Positions 30,428 to 39,269 of a DNA stretch of 64,000 nt are shown here, piece after piece. The position numbers and the translations under genes are program-made. Positions within the stretch are counted from its first letter, which is position 1. Each line of letters opens with the position of its first letter. The stretch comes from Oerskovia jenensis. Lineage in GTDB: Bacteria > Actinomycetota > Actinomycetes > Actinomycetales > Cellulomonadaceae. A model generated the notes under the pieces. That model did no database searches. It was not told where the DNA came from and saw only the letters and a program-made list of their open reading frames with translations. The stretch covers positions 2,046,001-2,110,000 of the forward strand of contig NZ_JAFBBO010000001.1 in assembly GCF_016907235.1 (NCBI RefSeq), in the 5' to 3' direction.

Positions 30428-31003
30428 TCACACGTCGGTGCGGTGGAAGTTCTGCCAGGAACGCGAGGCCGTCGGCCCGCGCTGGCCCTGGTACCGAGAA
30501 CCATAGATCGACGAGCCGTACGGGTGCTCCGAGGCCGAGGAGAGCCGGAAGAAGCAGAGCTGGCCGATCTTCATGCCCGGCCACAGCGTGATCGGGAGCG
30601 TCGCGACATTGCTCAGCTCGAGCGTGACGTGACCGCTGAACCCCGGGTCGATGAACCCGGCCGTCGAGTGCGTGAGGAGCCCGAGGCGGCCCAGGCTGGA
30701 CTTGCCCTCGAGCCGGGCTGCGACGTCGTCGGGCAGGGAGACCTGTTCGTAGGTCGCTCCCAGGACGAACTCGCCCGGGTGCAGGATGAACGGCTCGCCC
30801 GGCTCGACCTCGACCAGACGCGTCAGGTCCGGCTGGTCCGTCGAGGGGTCGATGAACGGGTACTTGTGGTTGTCGAACAACCGGAAGAACTTGTCGAGCC
30901 GCACGTCGATGCTCGACGGCTGGAGCATCGCAGGGTCGTAGGGGTCCAGGCGGACCCGCTGGGCGTCGATCTCGGCAGTGATGTCGCGGTCGGAGAGGAG
31001 CAC
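30428..31003 (-). CDS. dcd: dCTP deaminase (probably bifunctional with dUTPase)
   Basis: 191 residues from GTG 31003. Dcd deaminates dCTP to dUTP, and in actinobacteria the same enzyme usually hydrolyses dUTP to dUMP, the precursor of thymidylate. The jelly-roll fold shows [16 protein letters not shown], then [38 protein letters not shown] and the catalytic Glu in HVTLELSN, followed by [10 protein letters not shown]. The C-terminus [16 protein letters not shown] closes over the nucleotide in the trimer. The length matches the actinobacterial enzymes. A hypothetical gene follows at 65 bases. Confidence 0.96.
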   Translation of the reverse strand: MLLSDRDITAEIDAQRVRLDPYDPAMLQPSSIDVRLDKFFRLFDNHKYPFIDPSTDQPDLTRLVEVEPGEPFILHPGEFVLGATYEQVSLPDDVAARLEGKSSLGRLGLLTHSTAGFIDPGFSGHVTLELSNVATLPITLWPGMKIGQLCFFRLSSASEHPYGSSIYGSRYQGQRGPTASRSWQNFHRTDV

Positions 31004-31134
31004 GGGGCAACCGTACTCCGCGCATCCGTGACGCCGACGCGGAGTCCCGGTGACCGGTCGGTGCCGGACCCGAGGTCGGTCGGGCGACGCAGTGCGGTCG
31101 CCTCACCGTCCTCGGGACCGGTGCCGGGGCGGCG

Positions 31135-31746
31135 TCAGCTGCGCAGCGGGCGGCCCGTCGAGTCGACCGAGTACTGACCGCCCTTGGACGTCAGGTAGAG
31201 GATGCCCTCGACGAGGCCCCAGATCGCGACGGCCCAGCTCAGCATGCCCAGCGAGAGGACCGAGATCAGCAGCATCGTCACGCCGATGCCGGTGTACCCG
31301 AGGTAGAAGCGGTGGATGCCGAACGCGCCCAGGAAGATGCCGAGCAGACCGGCCGCGAGCCGTGACTTCGCGTTCGGGTCCTCGTAGTAGCCCGGGTGCT
31401 GGGCGCCGTACGGCTGCTGGTACCCCTGCTGCTGCGGGGCACCGTAGCCGTACCCCGCCTGCTGCGTGTACGGGTCGCCCGGCGCACCGTAGGCCGGCGT
31501 CGGCGCCTCGCCGTAGGCGGGCTGCTGGGCGTGGGGGTCCGTGCCGTAGCCCTGCTGCTGCGGGGCGCCGTAGGCGGGCTGCTGCTGGGCGTAGGGGTCC
31601 GCGCCGTAGGAGGGCGCACCGTACGGTGTGCCCTTGTCGCCGTAGGCCGGCGCGGCGGGCTGCTGCGGCACGCCACCGTACTGGCCGTACGGGTCCGCTC
31701 CAGCCGCAGGATCGGTGGGCTGCTGCTGGTACGGGTTCTCGGACAA
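31135..31746 (-). CDS. TM2 domain protein with Tyr/Gln-rich N-terminus
   Basis: 203 residues. The start is TTG 31746, supported by GGAGG seven bases upstream. Residues 1-120 are low-complexity, built from repeats of the type YGAPQQQGYG and DPYAQQQPAYG. The C-terminal 80 residues are a TM2 domain: KSRLAAGLLGIFLGAFGIHRFYLGYTGIGV, two helices and a conserved GLVEGILYL. TM2 proteins are small membrane proteins of unclear role; the disordered part should be cytoplasmic. Transcribed away from the tRNA-Gly gene. Confidence 0.88.
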   Translation of the reverse strand: MSENPYQQQPTDPAAGADPYGQYGGVPQQPAAPAYGDKGTPYGAPSYGADPYAQQQPAYGAPQQQGYGTDPHAQQPAYGEAPTPAYGAPGDPYTQQAGYGYGAPQQQGYQQPYGAQHPGYYEDPNAKSRLAAGLLGIFLGAFGIHRFYLGYTGIGVTMLLISVLSLGMLSWAVAIWGLVEGILYLTSKGGQYSVDSTGRPLRS

Positions 31747-31883
31747 GGCGCCTCCTCAGGCAGTGCTCGGGCACAAGATGCTGGCATCCTGGCCCGACGT
31801 GGGTATGATCGTGGACGCACGCCGGTTCCTCACCGGCTCGCACCGGCCGGAGACGGCCTGCGAGCTGCAGGGTTCCACGTCAC

Positions 31884-31957
31884 GCGGATGTAGTTCAATG
31901 GTAGAACTTCAGCTTCCCAAGCTGATAGCGCGGGTTCGATTCCCGTCATCCGCTCCA
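31884..31957 (+). tRNA. tRNA-Gly (CCC)
   Basis: Complete cloverleaf: acceptor GCGGATG pairs with CATCCGC, D-arm TAGTTCAATGGTAGAAC, anticodon loop TTCCCAA giving CCC, and T-arm GGGTTCGATTCCCG. The CCA end is encoded. A perfect hairpin follows six bases later. Confidence 0.95.
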
Positions 31958-31962
31958 CACGT

Positions 31963-31998
31963 CGAGAGGCCCCGCACCTGCTGGTGCGGGGCCTCTCG
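31963..31998 (+). terminator. Terminator of tRNA-Gly
   Basis: Perfect 16-base GC-rich arms (31963-31978, 31983-31998) with the 4-base loop TGCT directly after the tRNA. Confidence 0.85.
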
Positions 31999-32029
31999 CG
32001 TCTCCGCGGCCCGGCCAGCTACCTCGACG

Positions 32030-32221
32030 TCACGCCTCGTCGCGCGAACGTGACCGGACGACGGCGCTCCCGACGCCGACCAGCACGGCCACCCCTCCCA
32101 GCACGACGAACAGGAGCGGCGACTGCGGCCCGTCCTTGCCGGCGAGCGCGGCGACCCCTCCACCCAGCGCCCAGACGGCGCCGATCACGACCAGGGCCAG
32201 CGAGCTCCAGTACCGACTCAC
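32030..32221 (-). CDS. Small membrane protein
   Basis: 63 residues from GTG 32221, preceded by GGAGGAGG at seven to nine bases. It has two helices (SSLALVVIGAVWALGGGVAAL and SPLLFVVLGGVAVLVGVGSAVV) with a short Lys/Asp loop and a basic-acidic tail (RSRSRDEA). Function unknown; monocistronic in the gap between tRNA-Gly and the molybdate operon. Confidence 0.6.
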   Translation of the reverse strand: MSRYWSSLALVVIGAVWALGGGVAALAGKDGPQSPLLFVVLGGVAVLVGVGSAVVRSRSRDEA

Positions 32222-32322
32222 GACACGTCCTCCTCCGGTCAGCGACGCGCTCGCTGCGCGCCCTCGTGGAGCATGCCACGCCTCAGCCGCAGAACCAGTC
32301 ATATCCGCATCAACCTGCTCTT

Positions 32323-32343
32323 ATCGTGACATCGTGTCGCGAT
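32323..32343. promoter_or_regulatory. Palindrome upstream of the molybdate operon
   Basis: ATCGTGACA, three bases, TGTCGCGAT: 9-base arms with one mismatch. A TATGCT that could serve as -10 lies at about 32362-32367, just before the first start codons, so the palindrome sits at the -35 region. It is an operator candidate for the HTH-TOBE regulator encoded immediately downstream. Confidence 0.45.
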
Positions 32344-32375
32344 GATTCCGCATCTGCGGCGCTATGCTCTCATCC

Positions 32376-32780
32376 ATGCCGCACTATCGGATCCGAGAAG
32401 CCGCCGACCTGCTCGGCGTCAGCGACGACACCGTGCGCCGCTGGGTCGACGCGGGGGATCTCGACGCGGGCGTCGACGACTCCGGCCGCAAGGTCGTCGA
32501 CGGGGCACGGCTCGCCGCCTTCGCGGTGCGCACGGCGCAGGCAGCGCCCGATCCGTCCGGCGTCGCCCGGTCGGCCCGGAACCGGTTCGTCGGCATCGTG
32601 ACCAAGGTCGTGAGCGACACCGTGATGTCCCAGGTCGAGATGCAGTGCGGCGGACAACGCGTCGTGTCCCTCATGAGCACCGAAGCGGTCCGCGAGCTCG
32701 GCCTCGAACCAGGGAGCCTCGCCGTCGCCGTCGTCAAGGCCACCACCGTGATCGTCGAGACGCCCGGAGGGCTCGCGTGA
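32376..32780 (+). CDS. Molybdenum-responsive HTH-TOBE regulator or molybdate-binding protein
   Basis: 134 residues from ATG 32376; an ATG at 32364 (MLSS) is possible. A TATGCT box ends about eight bases before ATG 32376, so the mRNA may be leaderless. Residues 1-55 form a MerR/excisionase-type helix-turn-helix (YRIREAADLLGVSDDTVRRWVDAG). Residues 65-130 are a TOBE/molbindin domain (SARNRFVGIVTKVVSDTVMSQVEMQCGG, then VKATTVIVE). This HTH-plus-TOBE layout is typical of small molybdate sensors in front of modABC. Its stop overlaps the modA start (GTGA). Likely represses the operon when molybdate is sufficient. Confidence 0.85.
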   Translation: MPHYRIREAADLLGVSDDTVRRWVDAGDLDAGVDDSGRKVVDGARLAAFAVRTAQAAPDPSGVARSARNRFVGIVTKVVSDTVMSQVEMQCGGQRVVSLMSTEAVRELGLEPGSLAVAVVKATTVIVETPGGLA

Positions 32781-33616
32781 CCCGCACCACGACCACCCCT
32801 CGTCCCGCCGCGCGTCCCGCCCGGCGCGCGCTCGCCGTCGCGACCACCGTCCTGCTGACGGCCGCCCTCGCGGCGTGCGCGGCGCCGTCGGGCGGTCAGG
32901 GCACGCCAGGCACGGCAGGCGCGACGGGCACGACGGCCGTCGAGGAGCAGACCCTCACCGTGCTCGCCGCCGCGTCGCTGCGCGACGTGTTCGCCGAGCT
33001 CGCCCAGGACTTCGAGACCGAGCACGACGGCGTGACCGTCGCCCTGTCGTTCGCCGGGTCGGCCGACCTCGCCGACCAGCTCCTCGCCGGGAGCCCCGGC
33101 GACGTGTTCGCCTCGGCCGACACCACGAACATGGACCGCGTCGTCGAGGGCGGCGACGCGGCCGACCCCGTCGTCTTCGCGACCAACACGCTCACGGTCG
33201 TCGTGCCCCCGGACAACCCGGGCGGCGTCACGTCGTTCGCCGACCTCGCGCGCGAGGACCTCAAGGTCGTCGTGTGCGCGGTCGAGGTGCCCTGCGGGGC
33301 CGCGACCGCCAAGGTCGAGGCCGCCGCCGGGACCACGATCCACCGTGTGAGCGAGGAGGCGAGCGTGACCGACGTGCTCGCCAAGGTCACGGCCGACGAG
33401 GCCGACGCCGGACTCGTCTACGTGACCGACGCGACGCTCGCCGGCGGGGACGTCGAGGTCGTCGACGTCCCCGAGACGAAGAGCGTCGTCAACACCTACC
33501 CGATCGCCGTCACCTCGGGGGCCGCCGACGAGACCCTGGCCCGGGAGTGGCTCGACCTCGTGACCGGCCCCGTCGGACAGGCCGCGCTCGCGAAGGCGGG
33601 CTTCGGGGCACCGTGA
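32777..33616 (+). CDS. modA: Molybdate ABC transporter substrate-binding protein ModA
   Basis: 279-residue lipoprotein from GTG 32777. The signal peptide ends in the lipobox LAAC. The mature ModA domain begins [20 protein letters not shown] and contains [40 protein letters not shown] and YPIAVTSGA, the conserved order for type II binding proteins of molybdate or tungstate. The oxyanion ligands Ser/Ala in AAASL and SFAGS are present. It captures the anion outside the cell for the fused ModB-ModC transporter that begins 19 bases later. Confidence 0.94.
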   Translation: MTRTTTTPRPAARPARRALAVATTVLLTAALAACAAPSGGQGTPGTAGATGTTAVEEQTLTVLAAASLRDVFAELAQDFETEHDGVTVALSFAGSADLADQLLAGSPGDVFASADTTNMDRVVEGGDAADPVVFATNTLTVVVPPDNPGGVTSFADLAREDLKVVVCAVEVPCGAATAKVEAAAGTTIHRVSEEASVTDVLAKVTADEADAGLVYVTDATLAGGDVEVVDVPETKSVVNTYPIAVTSGAADETLAREWLDLVTGPVGQAALAKAGFGAP

Positions 33617-33635
33617 CGCCCGCCGAGGCCCCCTG

Positions 33636-35786
33636 ATGCGCGGGCTGCCCCGCTGGGTCCTGGCCCCCGCGATCCTCGGCGCGCTGTTCGTCGTCGTGCC
33701 CGTCGTCGCGATGGTCGCGCGCCTCGACGTGTCCGGGGGGCTCGGCGGCGTCTGGGACCTGCTCACCTCCCCCACCGCGACCGACGCCCTGTGGCTCTCG
33801 GTCCGGACGTCGCTCGTCGCGACCGTGTGCTGCGTCCTGCTCGGCGCGCCCATGGCACTCGTCCTCGCACGGACCACGTTCCCCGGGCAGCGCCTGGCCC
33901 GCGCACTCGTGCTGCTCCCCCTCGTCCTCCCCCCCGTCGTGGGCGGCATCGCGCTCCTCTACACGTTCGGGCGGCGCGGGCTGATCGGTCAGCACCTGTC
34001 CGTCCTGGGGATCGAGGTCGCGTTCACGACCACCGCGGTGGTCATGGCGCAGACCTTCGTCGCCCTGCCGTTCCTCGTGCTGAGCCTCGAAGGCTCCCTG
34101 CGGACGCACGACGCGCGGTACGAGGAGGTCGCCGCGACGCTCGGCGCGACCCCGACGACGGTGCTGCGCCGTGTCACGCTGCCGCTCGTGCTTCCCGGGC
34201 TCGTGTCCGGGGCGGTGCTCGCGTTCGCGCGCGCCCTCGGGGAGTTCGGCGCGACCATCACGTTCGCCGGGGCGCTCCAGGGCGTCACGCAGACCCTGCC
34301 GCTCGAGATCTACCTGCAACGCAGCGCCGACCCCGACGCCGCCGTCGCGCTCTCCCTGCTGCTCGTGGTCGTGGCCGTGGTCGTCACGGCAGCCGTGCAC
34401 GGGGGGCCGTTCGGGCGCGGCCCCTCGACCGACGGGGACCGGATCCCGGCCGAGCGTGACCGGATCTCCGCCGAGCGTGACCGGATCTCCGCCGAGGGCG
34501 ACGAGGACCCAACCGACGGGGACGGGTCGCGTCACCGTCGGCAGGTCGGCGCGTCCTCCTCGGCGACCGGGCCCGTCATCCCCAGCGAGCCCGGCGCGCC
34601 GCTGCGCGTCCGGGTACGCGTCGCCGAGCGCGGCGTCGACGTCGACGTCACGGTCGAGCCCGGTCAGGTCGTCGCGGTCCTCGGCGCCAACGGCGCGGGC
34701 AAGTCGACGCTCCTCCAGGCCGTCACCGGCCTCCTCCCCCACCGCGCCCGACCCCGGTCGGGCAGCCCCGACGAGCTCCTCGTGTCGATCGACGGCACCG
34801 TGCTCACCGACACCACCCGCGGCACCGCCGTCCCCCCACGACGGCGCAGGGTCGGCTGGCTCACGCAGCGGCCGCTGCTCCTCGCGCACCTCGATGCCGT
34901 GGACGACGTGGCGTTCGGGCTCCGCGCGCGGGGGGCGACCCGGCGCGAGGCCCGCGCGCAGGCCCGCGTGCGCCTCCACGACCTCGACGCCGGGCACCTC
35001 GCCGAGCGCCGACCCCGCGAGCTCTCCGGCGGCCAGGCCCAGCGGGTCTCGATCGCGCGGGCCCTGGCGACCGACCCGCGCGTCCTGCTGCTCGACGAGC
35101 CCCTCGCGTCGCTCGACGTCGGGGTCGCGCAGCAGGTGCGCCGCGCCCTGCACGACGCGCAGCGCGCGCACCCGCGCACGACCCTGCTCGTGACGCACGA
35201 CCTGCTCGACGTCCTGCTGCTCGCCGACCGTGCGGTGGTCCTGGAGCACGGCCGGGTCGTCGAGGACGGCCCCGCGCGCGAGGTCCTGTCGCGCCCCCGG
35301 TCCCGGTTCGCGGCGCGGCTGGCGGGGATCAACCTGCTCTCGGGCACCGCGACCGACGACGGCGGGCTGCGGCTCGGCGCGGGGGGCGAGGCGGCGAGCG
35401 CCGTCGCGGGGTCGGCGTCGGGCACCACCCCGAGCGCTCTCGCCACCACACGGGTCGTCGCAGGGGTCGTGGCCGACGGCGGCGCTCTGGTCGAGGGCGA
35501 CCCGGCGGTCGCGATGTTCGAGCCGCGCGCGGTCGCGGTCCACCGTGAGGCGCCGTCGGGCAGCCCGCGCAACGCCTTCGCGGTGACGATCACCTCGCTC
35601 GAGCCGCACGGGCAGCTCTTCCGGGCCTGGGGAGAGGCGACAGGTCCGCAGGCGGTGCGCGACGCCGTCGGGCACCTCGCCGCGGACCTGACGCCGCGGT
35701 CGGTCGCGGACCTGCGGCTGGCACCGGGCGAGCGGGTGTGGTTCGCCGTCAAGGCCGCCGAGGTGCAGGTCTACTCGACCCGCTGA
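33636..35786 (+). CDS. modBC: Molybdate transporter ModB-ModC fusion (permease plus ATPase)
   Basis: 716 residues. The N-terminal 260 form the ModB permease with six helices and the EAA loop [27 protein letters not shown] 60-residue hydrophilic linker with three 7-residue repeats (DRISAER) follows. From about 325 comes the ATPase: [10 protein letters not shown]-loop [14 protein letters not shown] signature, [11 protein letters not shown], and H-loop VTHDLLD. The final 130 residues contain a TOBE-like domain that can bind molybdate. ModB and ModC are separate in most bacteria; such fusions occur in some actinobacteria. The stop codon lies inside an inverted repeat. Confidence 0.93.
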   Translation: MRGLPRWVLAPAILGALFVVVPVVAMVARLDVSGGLGGVWDLLTSPTATDALWLSVRTSLVATVCCVLLGAPMALVLARTTFPGQRLARALVLLPLVLPPVVGGIALLYTFGRRGLIGQHLSVLGIEVAFTTTAVVMAQTFVALPFLVLSLEGSLRTHDARYEEVAATLGATPTTVLRRVTLPLVLPGLVSGAVLAFARALGEFGATITFAGALQGVTQTLPLEIYLQRSADPDAAVALSLLLVVVAVVVTAAVHGGPFGRGPSTDGDRIPAERDRISAERDRISAEGDEDPTDGDGSRHRRQVGASSSATGPVIPSEPGAPLRVRVRVAERGVDVDVTVEPGQVVAVLGANGAGKSTLLQAVTGLLPHRARPRSGSPDELLVSIDGTVLTDTTRGTAVPPRRRRVGWLTQRPLLLAHLDAVDDVAFGLRARGATRREARAQARVRLHDLDAGHLAERRPRELSGGQAQRVSIARALATDPRVLLLDEPLASLDVGVAQQVRRALHDAQRAHPRTTLLVTHDLLDVLLLADRAVVLEHGRVVEDGPAREVLSRPRSRFAARLAGINLLSGTATDDGGLRLGAGGEAASAVAGSASGTTPSALATTRVVAGVVADGGALVEGDPAVAMFEPRAVAVHREAPSGSPRNAFAVTITSLEPHGQLFRAWGEATGPQAVRDAVGHLAADLTPRSVADLRLAPGERVWFAVKAAEVQVYSTR
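34437..34499 (+). repeat. Three tandem 21-bp repeats in the ModB-ModC linker
   Basis: Copies at 34437-34457, 34458-34478 and 34479-34499 (GACCGGATC core) encode seven residues each. The unit keeps the reading frame, so copy number could change linker length without breaking the protein. Confidence 0.8.
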
Positions 35787-35843
35787 GTGCGGGGTGGTTG
35801 TCGTCGAACGGGCATCCGGACGACACCTGCTCCGCACTCAGCG
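35781..35843. terminator. Inverted repeat, GTGCGGAGT family, overlapping the modBC stop
   Basis: Arms of 23 bases (35781-35803 and 35821-35843) pair with four mismatches. The outer part (GCTGAGTGCGG) is identical to the repeat at 5047-5107. It contains the modBC TGA and ends 12 bases before the stop of the opposing isomerase gene, so it can terminate both. Confidence 0.65.
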
Positions 35844-35854
35844 GAAGGACGCGC

Positions 35855-37096
35855 TCAGCGGAGCGACGCGAGCGCCCGGACCGACTCCGCGAGGCTGCCC
35901 GTGACCGGCACGTCCGCGAGGAGCAGCGCCTGGGCCGCGTGGTAGACGTCGGGCTTGCCGTCCCACACGACGGCCGACGGCCGGTTGTGGACGTCGAGCT
36001 CGTGGTGCCACGAACCACGCTCGACGTCGACGAGACGCGCCCTCGCGTACGCCCACCAGTCGTCGGCGAGCCGCGTGTACCGCTCCTCGCCCGTGACCCG
36101 GGCGAAGACCTCCGCCGCCGCGATCGCCTCGGCAGCGACCCAGTGGAAGCGGCGCCGCTCGACGGGCCGCCCGTACCAGTTGACGGTGTAGACGAACCCG
36201 CCCTCGACCGGGTCCCAGCCGTCGGTCGCAGCGCGGTCGAACAGGTGGCGGGCGGCGTCGAGGCGGGCCCCCGGTGCGCCCGTGCCGACCGCGGCCTGCG
36301 CGGCGTCGAGGTGCAGCAGCAGGCGCGCCCACTCGAACCCGTGGCCGGGCGTCGAGCCGTAGGGCTTGAACTGGTCGGTGGGGTGGTCGACGTTCAGCTC
36401 GGGCTCGGGTCGCCACGCGGCGTCGAAGTGCTCGACGACCCGCCACTCGCGCTCGGCCGCCCAGCCGACGACCCGGTCCGCGATCGAGGCGGCGTGCTCG
36501 AGCCACAGGAGCTCGCCCGTGGCCGAGTGCGCCGCGAGCAGCGACTCGACGCCGTGCATGTTGGCGTTCGCCCCGCGGTAGGGCGCGCACGTGGTCCAGG
36601 CCCGGTCCCACTCGTCGCGCAGCATGCCCTGGTCGGTCTCCCAGAACTCCTGGTCGAGGATGCGCAGCGCGTCGTCGAGGAGGTCGCGTGCCCCGGGCCG
36701 TCCCGCGATCGTGGCGCTCGACGCCGCGAGGACCACGAACGCGTGCGCGTAGGCGCTCTTGGTGTCGTCGACCGCGTCGCCCGGTCCCCGCGAGGCGAAC
36801 CAGCCGCCGTCCGCGGGGTCGGCGAGACGGGTACGCAGCCCGTCGAGAGCGCGGTCCGCGAGCGCGCCCGTCCCGGGGACGTCGAGCAGGCTCGCGAGCG
36901 CGTACACGTGCGCCATGCGGGCCGTGATCCACGTGTGCACGGGTTCGCGCGGGTCGGGGACCCCGTGGTCGTCGAGCCAGCGCGCCCCGCCGTCGGGCCC
37001 CAGGGACGCCTGCGCGAAGGTGAGCAGCCTGCGCAGCTCGTCCTGGCGCCACGCGGCGTCGTCGGCCGCTCGGGCGAACTCGTCCTTGACCGTCAT
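35855..37096 (-). CDS. AGE-family sugar isomerase (mannose isomerase/YihS-like)
   Basis: 413 residues from ATG 37096 with GGGGAGAG upstream. It is an alpha6/alpha6-barrel enzyme of the N-acylglucosamine 2-epimerase superfamily, which interconverts aldose and ketose or C2 epimers. Conserved active-site stretches are ANANMHGVESLLAA, STPGHGFEWARLLL, RRFHWVAAEAIAAAEVF and WDGKPDVYHAAQALL. The last one (GKPD..HA.Q) is typical of D-mannose isomerase/sulfoquinovose isomerase members rather than cellobiose epimerase. It lies downstream of a LacI-controlled sugar importer, so it probably converts the imported sugar, perhaps mannose, to fructose. A hairpin between permease and this gene may lower its expression. 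Specificity inferred. Confidence 0.85.
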   Translation of the reverse strand: MTVKDEFARAADDAAWRQDELRRLLTFAQASLGPDGGARWLDDHGVPDPREPVHTWITARMAHVYALASLLDVPGTGALADRALDGLRTRLADPADGGWFASRGPGDAVDDTKSAYAHAFVVLAASSATIAGRPGARDLLDDALRILDQEFWETDQGMLRDEWDRAWTTCAPYRGANANMHGVESLLAAHSATGELLWLEHAASIADRVVGWAAEREWRVVEHFDAAWRPEPELNVDHPTDQFKPYGSTPGHGFEWARLLLHLDAAQAAVGTGAPGARLDAARHLFDRAATDGWDPVEGGFVYTVNWYGRPVERRRFHWVAAEAIAAAEVFARVTGEERYTRLADDWWAYARARLVDVERGSWHHELDVHNRPSAVVWDGKPDVYHAAQALLLADVPVTGSLAESVRALASLR

Positions 37097-37136
37097 CTCT
37101 CCCCGTTCCTCGTGCGTGCCTGAATCCTCCCCGGGT

Positions 37137-37174
37137 GGGCGCTCCCCCGTCGAATGCCCGACGGCGGAGCGCCC
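37137..37174 (-). terminator. Hairpin between sugar permease and isomerase genes
   Basis: GGGCGCTCC (37137-37145) pairs with GGAGCGCCC (37166-37174), and inside it CCGTCG pairs with CGACGG. It could terminate the importer transcript partly and set a lower level for the isomerase. The rest of the 170-base gap holds no gene. Confidence 0.5.
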
Positions 37175-37266
37175 CTCCCGCGCACCGCTCCCAGCCGCGC
37201 GGCTCGCCGGGCGGCTCGCCGCGCGGTGGTGCGACGGGGTCGCCGGCGAGGTGCCGGACGCGCGCC

Positions 37267-38181
37267 TCAGCCCTTGACCGACCCCGACATGAGCCCACCC
37301 ATGAAGTACTTGCCGAGCAGGATGTAGACGACGAGCGTCGGGAGCGAGGCGAACAGCGCCCCCGCCATCGACGCGCCGTAGTTCTGCAGCAGCGCCCCGT
37401 TCGCGAGGTTGTTGAGCGCGAGCGTGACCGGGCCGTTCTGGCTCGAGGAGAAGAACACCGCGAAGAGGAAGTCGTTCCACGCGGACGTGAACTGCCAGAT
37501 CAGCACGACCACGAAGCTCGGGATCGACAGCGGCAGGACGATCGACCAGTACGTGCGCAGCATGCCCGCCCCGTCGACGCGCGCGGCCTCGATGAGCTCG
37601 TTCGGGACGGTCTGGTAGTAGTTGCGGAAGATCAGCGTCGTGATCGGCAGGCCGTAGATCACGTGCAGCACGATGAGCGTCGGGATGCCGCTCGGCAGGT
37701 CGAGGCTCAGGACGAGCTGGTTGAGCGGGATGATCACCGCCTGGTACGGGATGAACATGCCGAACAGGATGAGCGTGAACACGAGGTTCGCGCCGCGGAA
37801 CCTCCAGCGCGAGAGCACGAACCCGTTGAGCGACCCGAGGAACGCGGAGATGAGCGCGGCCGGGATCACCATCTGGAGCGTGCGCAGGATCGCGGGCGCC
37901 AGCGCCGTCCACGCGGCCTGCCAGTTCTCCGTGGTCCACACCTGGGGGAGGTTCCATGCGCGGGTCGGCGCCGCGTCGCCCGGTCCCTTGAAGCTCGTGA
38001 CGAACAGGACGTAGACGGGCACGAGCACGACGAGCACGAACAGGATCAGCAGCACGTACCGCAGGGTCCGGGCGACGGAGAAGCGCTCGACCGGCTTCTT
38101 GCGACGACGCGAGCCGGTGGCGCCGGACCCCGAGCCCGAGCCCGGGGCCGTCGCCTCGACGGGGGTGGTGACCGTGGTCAT
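37267..38181 (-). CDS. Sugar ABC transporter permease (CUT1, MalG-like)
   Basis: 304 residues from ATG 38181, which overlaps the previous stop by four bases. After a Ser/Gly-rich cytoplasmic lead of 35 residues come six helices. The EAA loop reads ELIEAARVDGAGMLRTYWSIVLPLSIPS, the contact site for the ATPase. Conserved PYQAVIIPLNQL and the C-terminal YILLGKYFMGGLMSGSVKG identify a CUT1 carbohydrate permease of the MalG type. The ATPase is not encoded here; in actinobacteria a shared MsiK-type ATPase elsewhere normally serves such systems. Confidence 0.93.
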   Translation of the reverse strand: MTTVTTPVEATAPGSGSGSGATGSRRRKKPVERFSVARTLRYVLLILFVLVVLVPVYVLFVTSFKGPGDAAPTRAWNLPQVWTTENWQAAWTALAPAILRTLQMVIPAALISAFLGSLNGFVLSRWRFRGANLVFTLILFGMFIPYQAVIIPLNQLVLSLDLPSGIPTLIVLHVIYGLPITTLIFRNYYQTVPNELIEAARVDGAGMLRTYWSIVLPLSIPSFVVVLIWQFTSAWNDFLFAVFFSSSQNGPVTLALNNLANGALLQNYGASMAGALFASLPTLVVYILLGKYFMGGLMSGSVKG

Positions 38182-39083
38182 CGGATCTTCTCCTTGCGGT
38201 TCAGGGAGATCAGGTAGGGCACGATCACGAGGGCCACGATGATGAGCAGGATCGCGCCCACCGCAGCCGCGTTCGCGTAGTCGAAGCTCGACTTGAAGAC
38301 GTACATGTCGACGGCCGGGACCTTGGTCTGGTAGTTCGACGGCTTGGAGATCGACATGATGAGGTCGAACGCCTTGAGCGACATGTGGCCCACGATGATG
38401 AGCGCGGACAGCGCGATCGGCGTGAGCTGCGGGAAGAGCACGTAGCGGTACAGCTTCCACTCGCTCGCACCGTCGATGCGGGCCGCCTCGCGCAGCTCCT
38501 CCGGGATGCCACGGAACCCTGCGAGGAAGAGCGCCATGACGTAGCCCGAGAGCTGCCAGATCGCGGGGATCGCGATGGCCGCGATGCCGAACGTGACGTT
38601 GTTCCACCAGTTGTTCTGGAGCGCGTCGAGCCCGATCATCTGGAAGAGCCGGTTGAGGCCGCTCGCCTTCTCGTCCTGGTTCGAGTTGAGGAGCCAGCGC
38701 CACACGACGCCCGAGGCGATGAAGGAGACCGCCATGGGGAAGAGGTAGACGGCGCGGAAGAAGCCCTCACCCTTGACGGGCTTGTCGAGGAGCCAGGCCC
38801 AGACGAAGCCGATGACCATCGTGCCCACCAGGAAGACCACGGTGTAGATCAGGAGGTTCAGGAGGGAGTGCTGGAATTCCGGGCTCGCGAGCAGGTCGAG
38901 GTAGTTCTGGATGCCGACGCGGGACACGGGCGCCTGGCCGGTGGACTGCGCGGCCTTGTGCATGTCCGTGGTCGAGGTCGCGAAGTTGATCCCGATGAGG
39001 CCGTAGACGAACACCCCCACCAGGATCAGGGACGGGGCGACGAGGAGCAGGGGTGGCCCCCAGCGTCGGGCGGAGTGGATCAC
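38178..39083 (-). CDS. Sugar ABC transporter permease (CUT1, MalF-like)
   Basis: 301 residues. Start GTG 39083 is chosen because GGAGG lies seven bases upstream; translation from earlier codons would add a non-protein-like Arg/Pro stretch. It has six helices and a long loop after the first helix (INFATSTTDMHKAAQ...). The EAA motif is ELREAARIDGASEWKLYRYVLFPQLTP. A closing helix ends in RKEKIR. Partner of the MalG-like subunit encoded next, together forming the sugar channel in the membrane. Lies 186 bases after the binding-protein gene in the same operon. Confidence 0.93.
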   Translation of the reverse strand: MIHSARRWGPPLLLVAPSLILVGVFVYGLIGINFATSTTDMHKAAQSTGQAPVSRVGIQNYLDLLASPEFQHSLLNLLIYTVVFLVGTMVIGFVWAWLLDKPVKGEGFFRAVYLFPMAVSFIASGVVWRWLLNSNQDEKASGLNRLFQMIGLDALQNNWWNNVTFGIAAIAIPAIWQLSGYVMALFLAGFRGIPEELREAARIDGASEWKLYRYVLFPQLTPIALSALIIVGHMSLKAFDLIMSISKPSNYQTKVPAVDMYVFKSSFDYANAAAVGAILLIIVALVIVPYLISLNRKEKIR

Positions 39084-39269
39084 CGGTGATCCTCCAAGGG
39101 TGCGGGCACGGTCCGGGGCGCACGCCGCGCACGTGGGTGCGGGAACGCCCGCCGACCGGTGCGGCGGGGAACGAGACGGTGCGGCGGTGCGCCGCGGGTT
39201 CGTGACGTGACCGGGCGGCACCCGTCGCGGGGCTGCGCGAGCAGCTCCGCGACGGGCACCACCTGCGCC

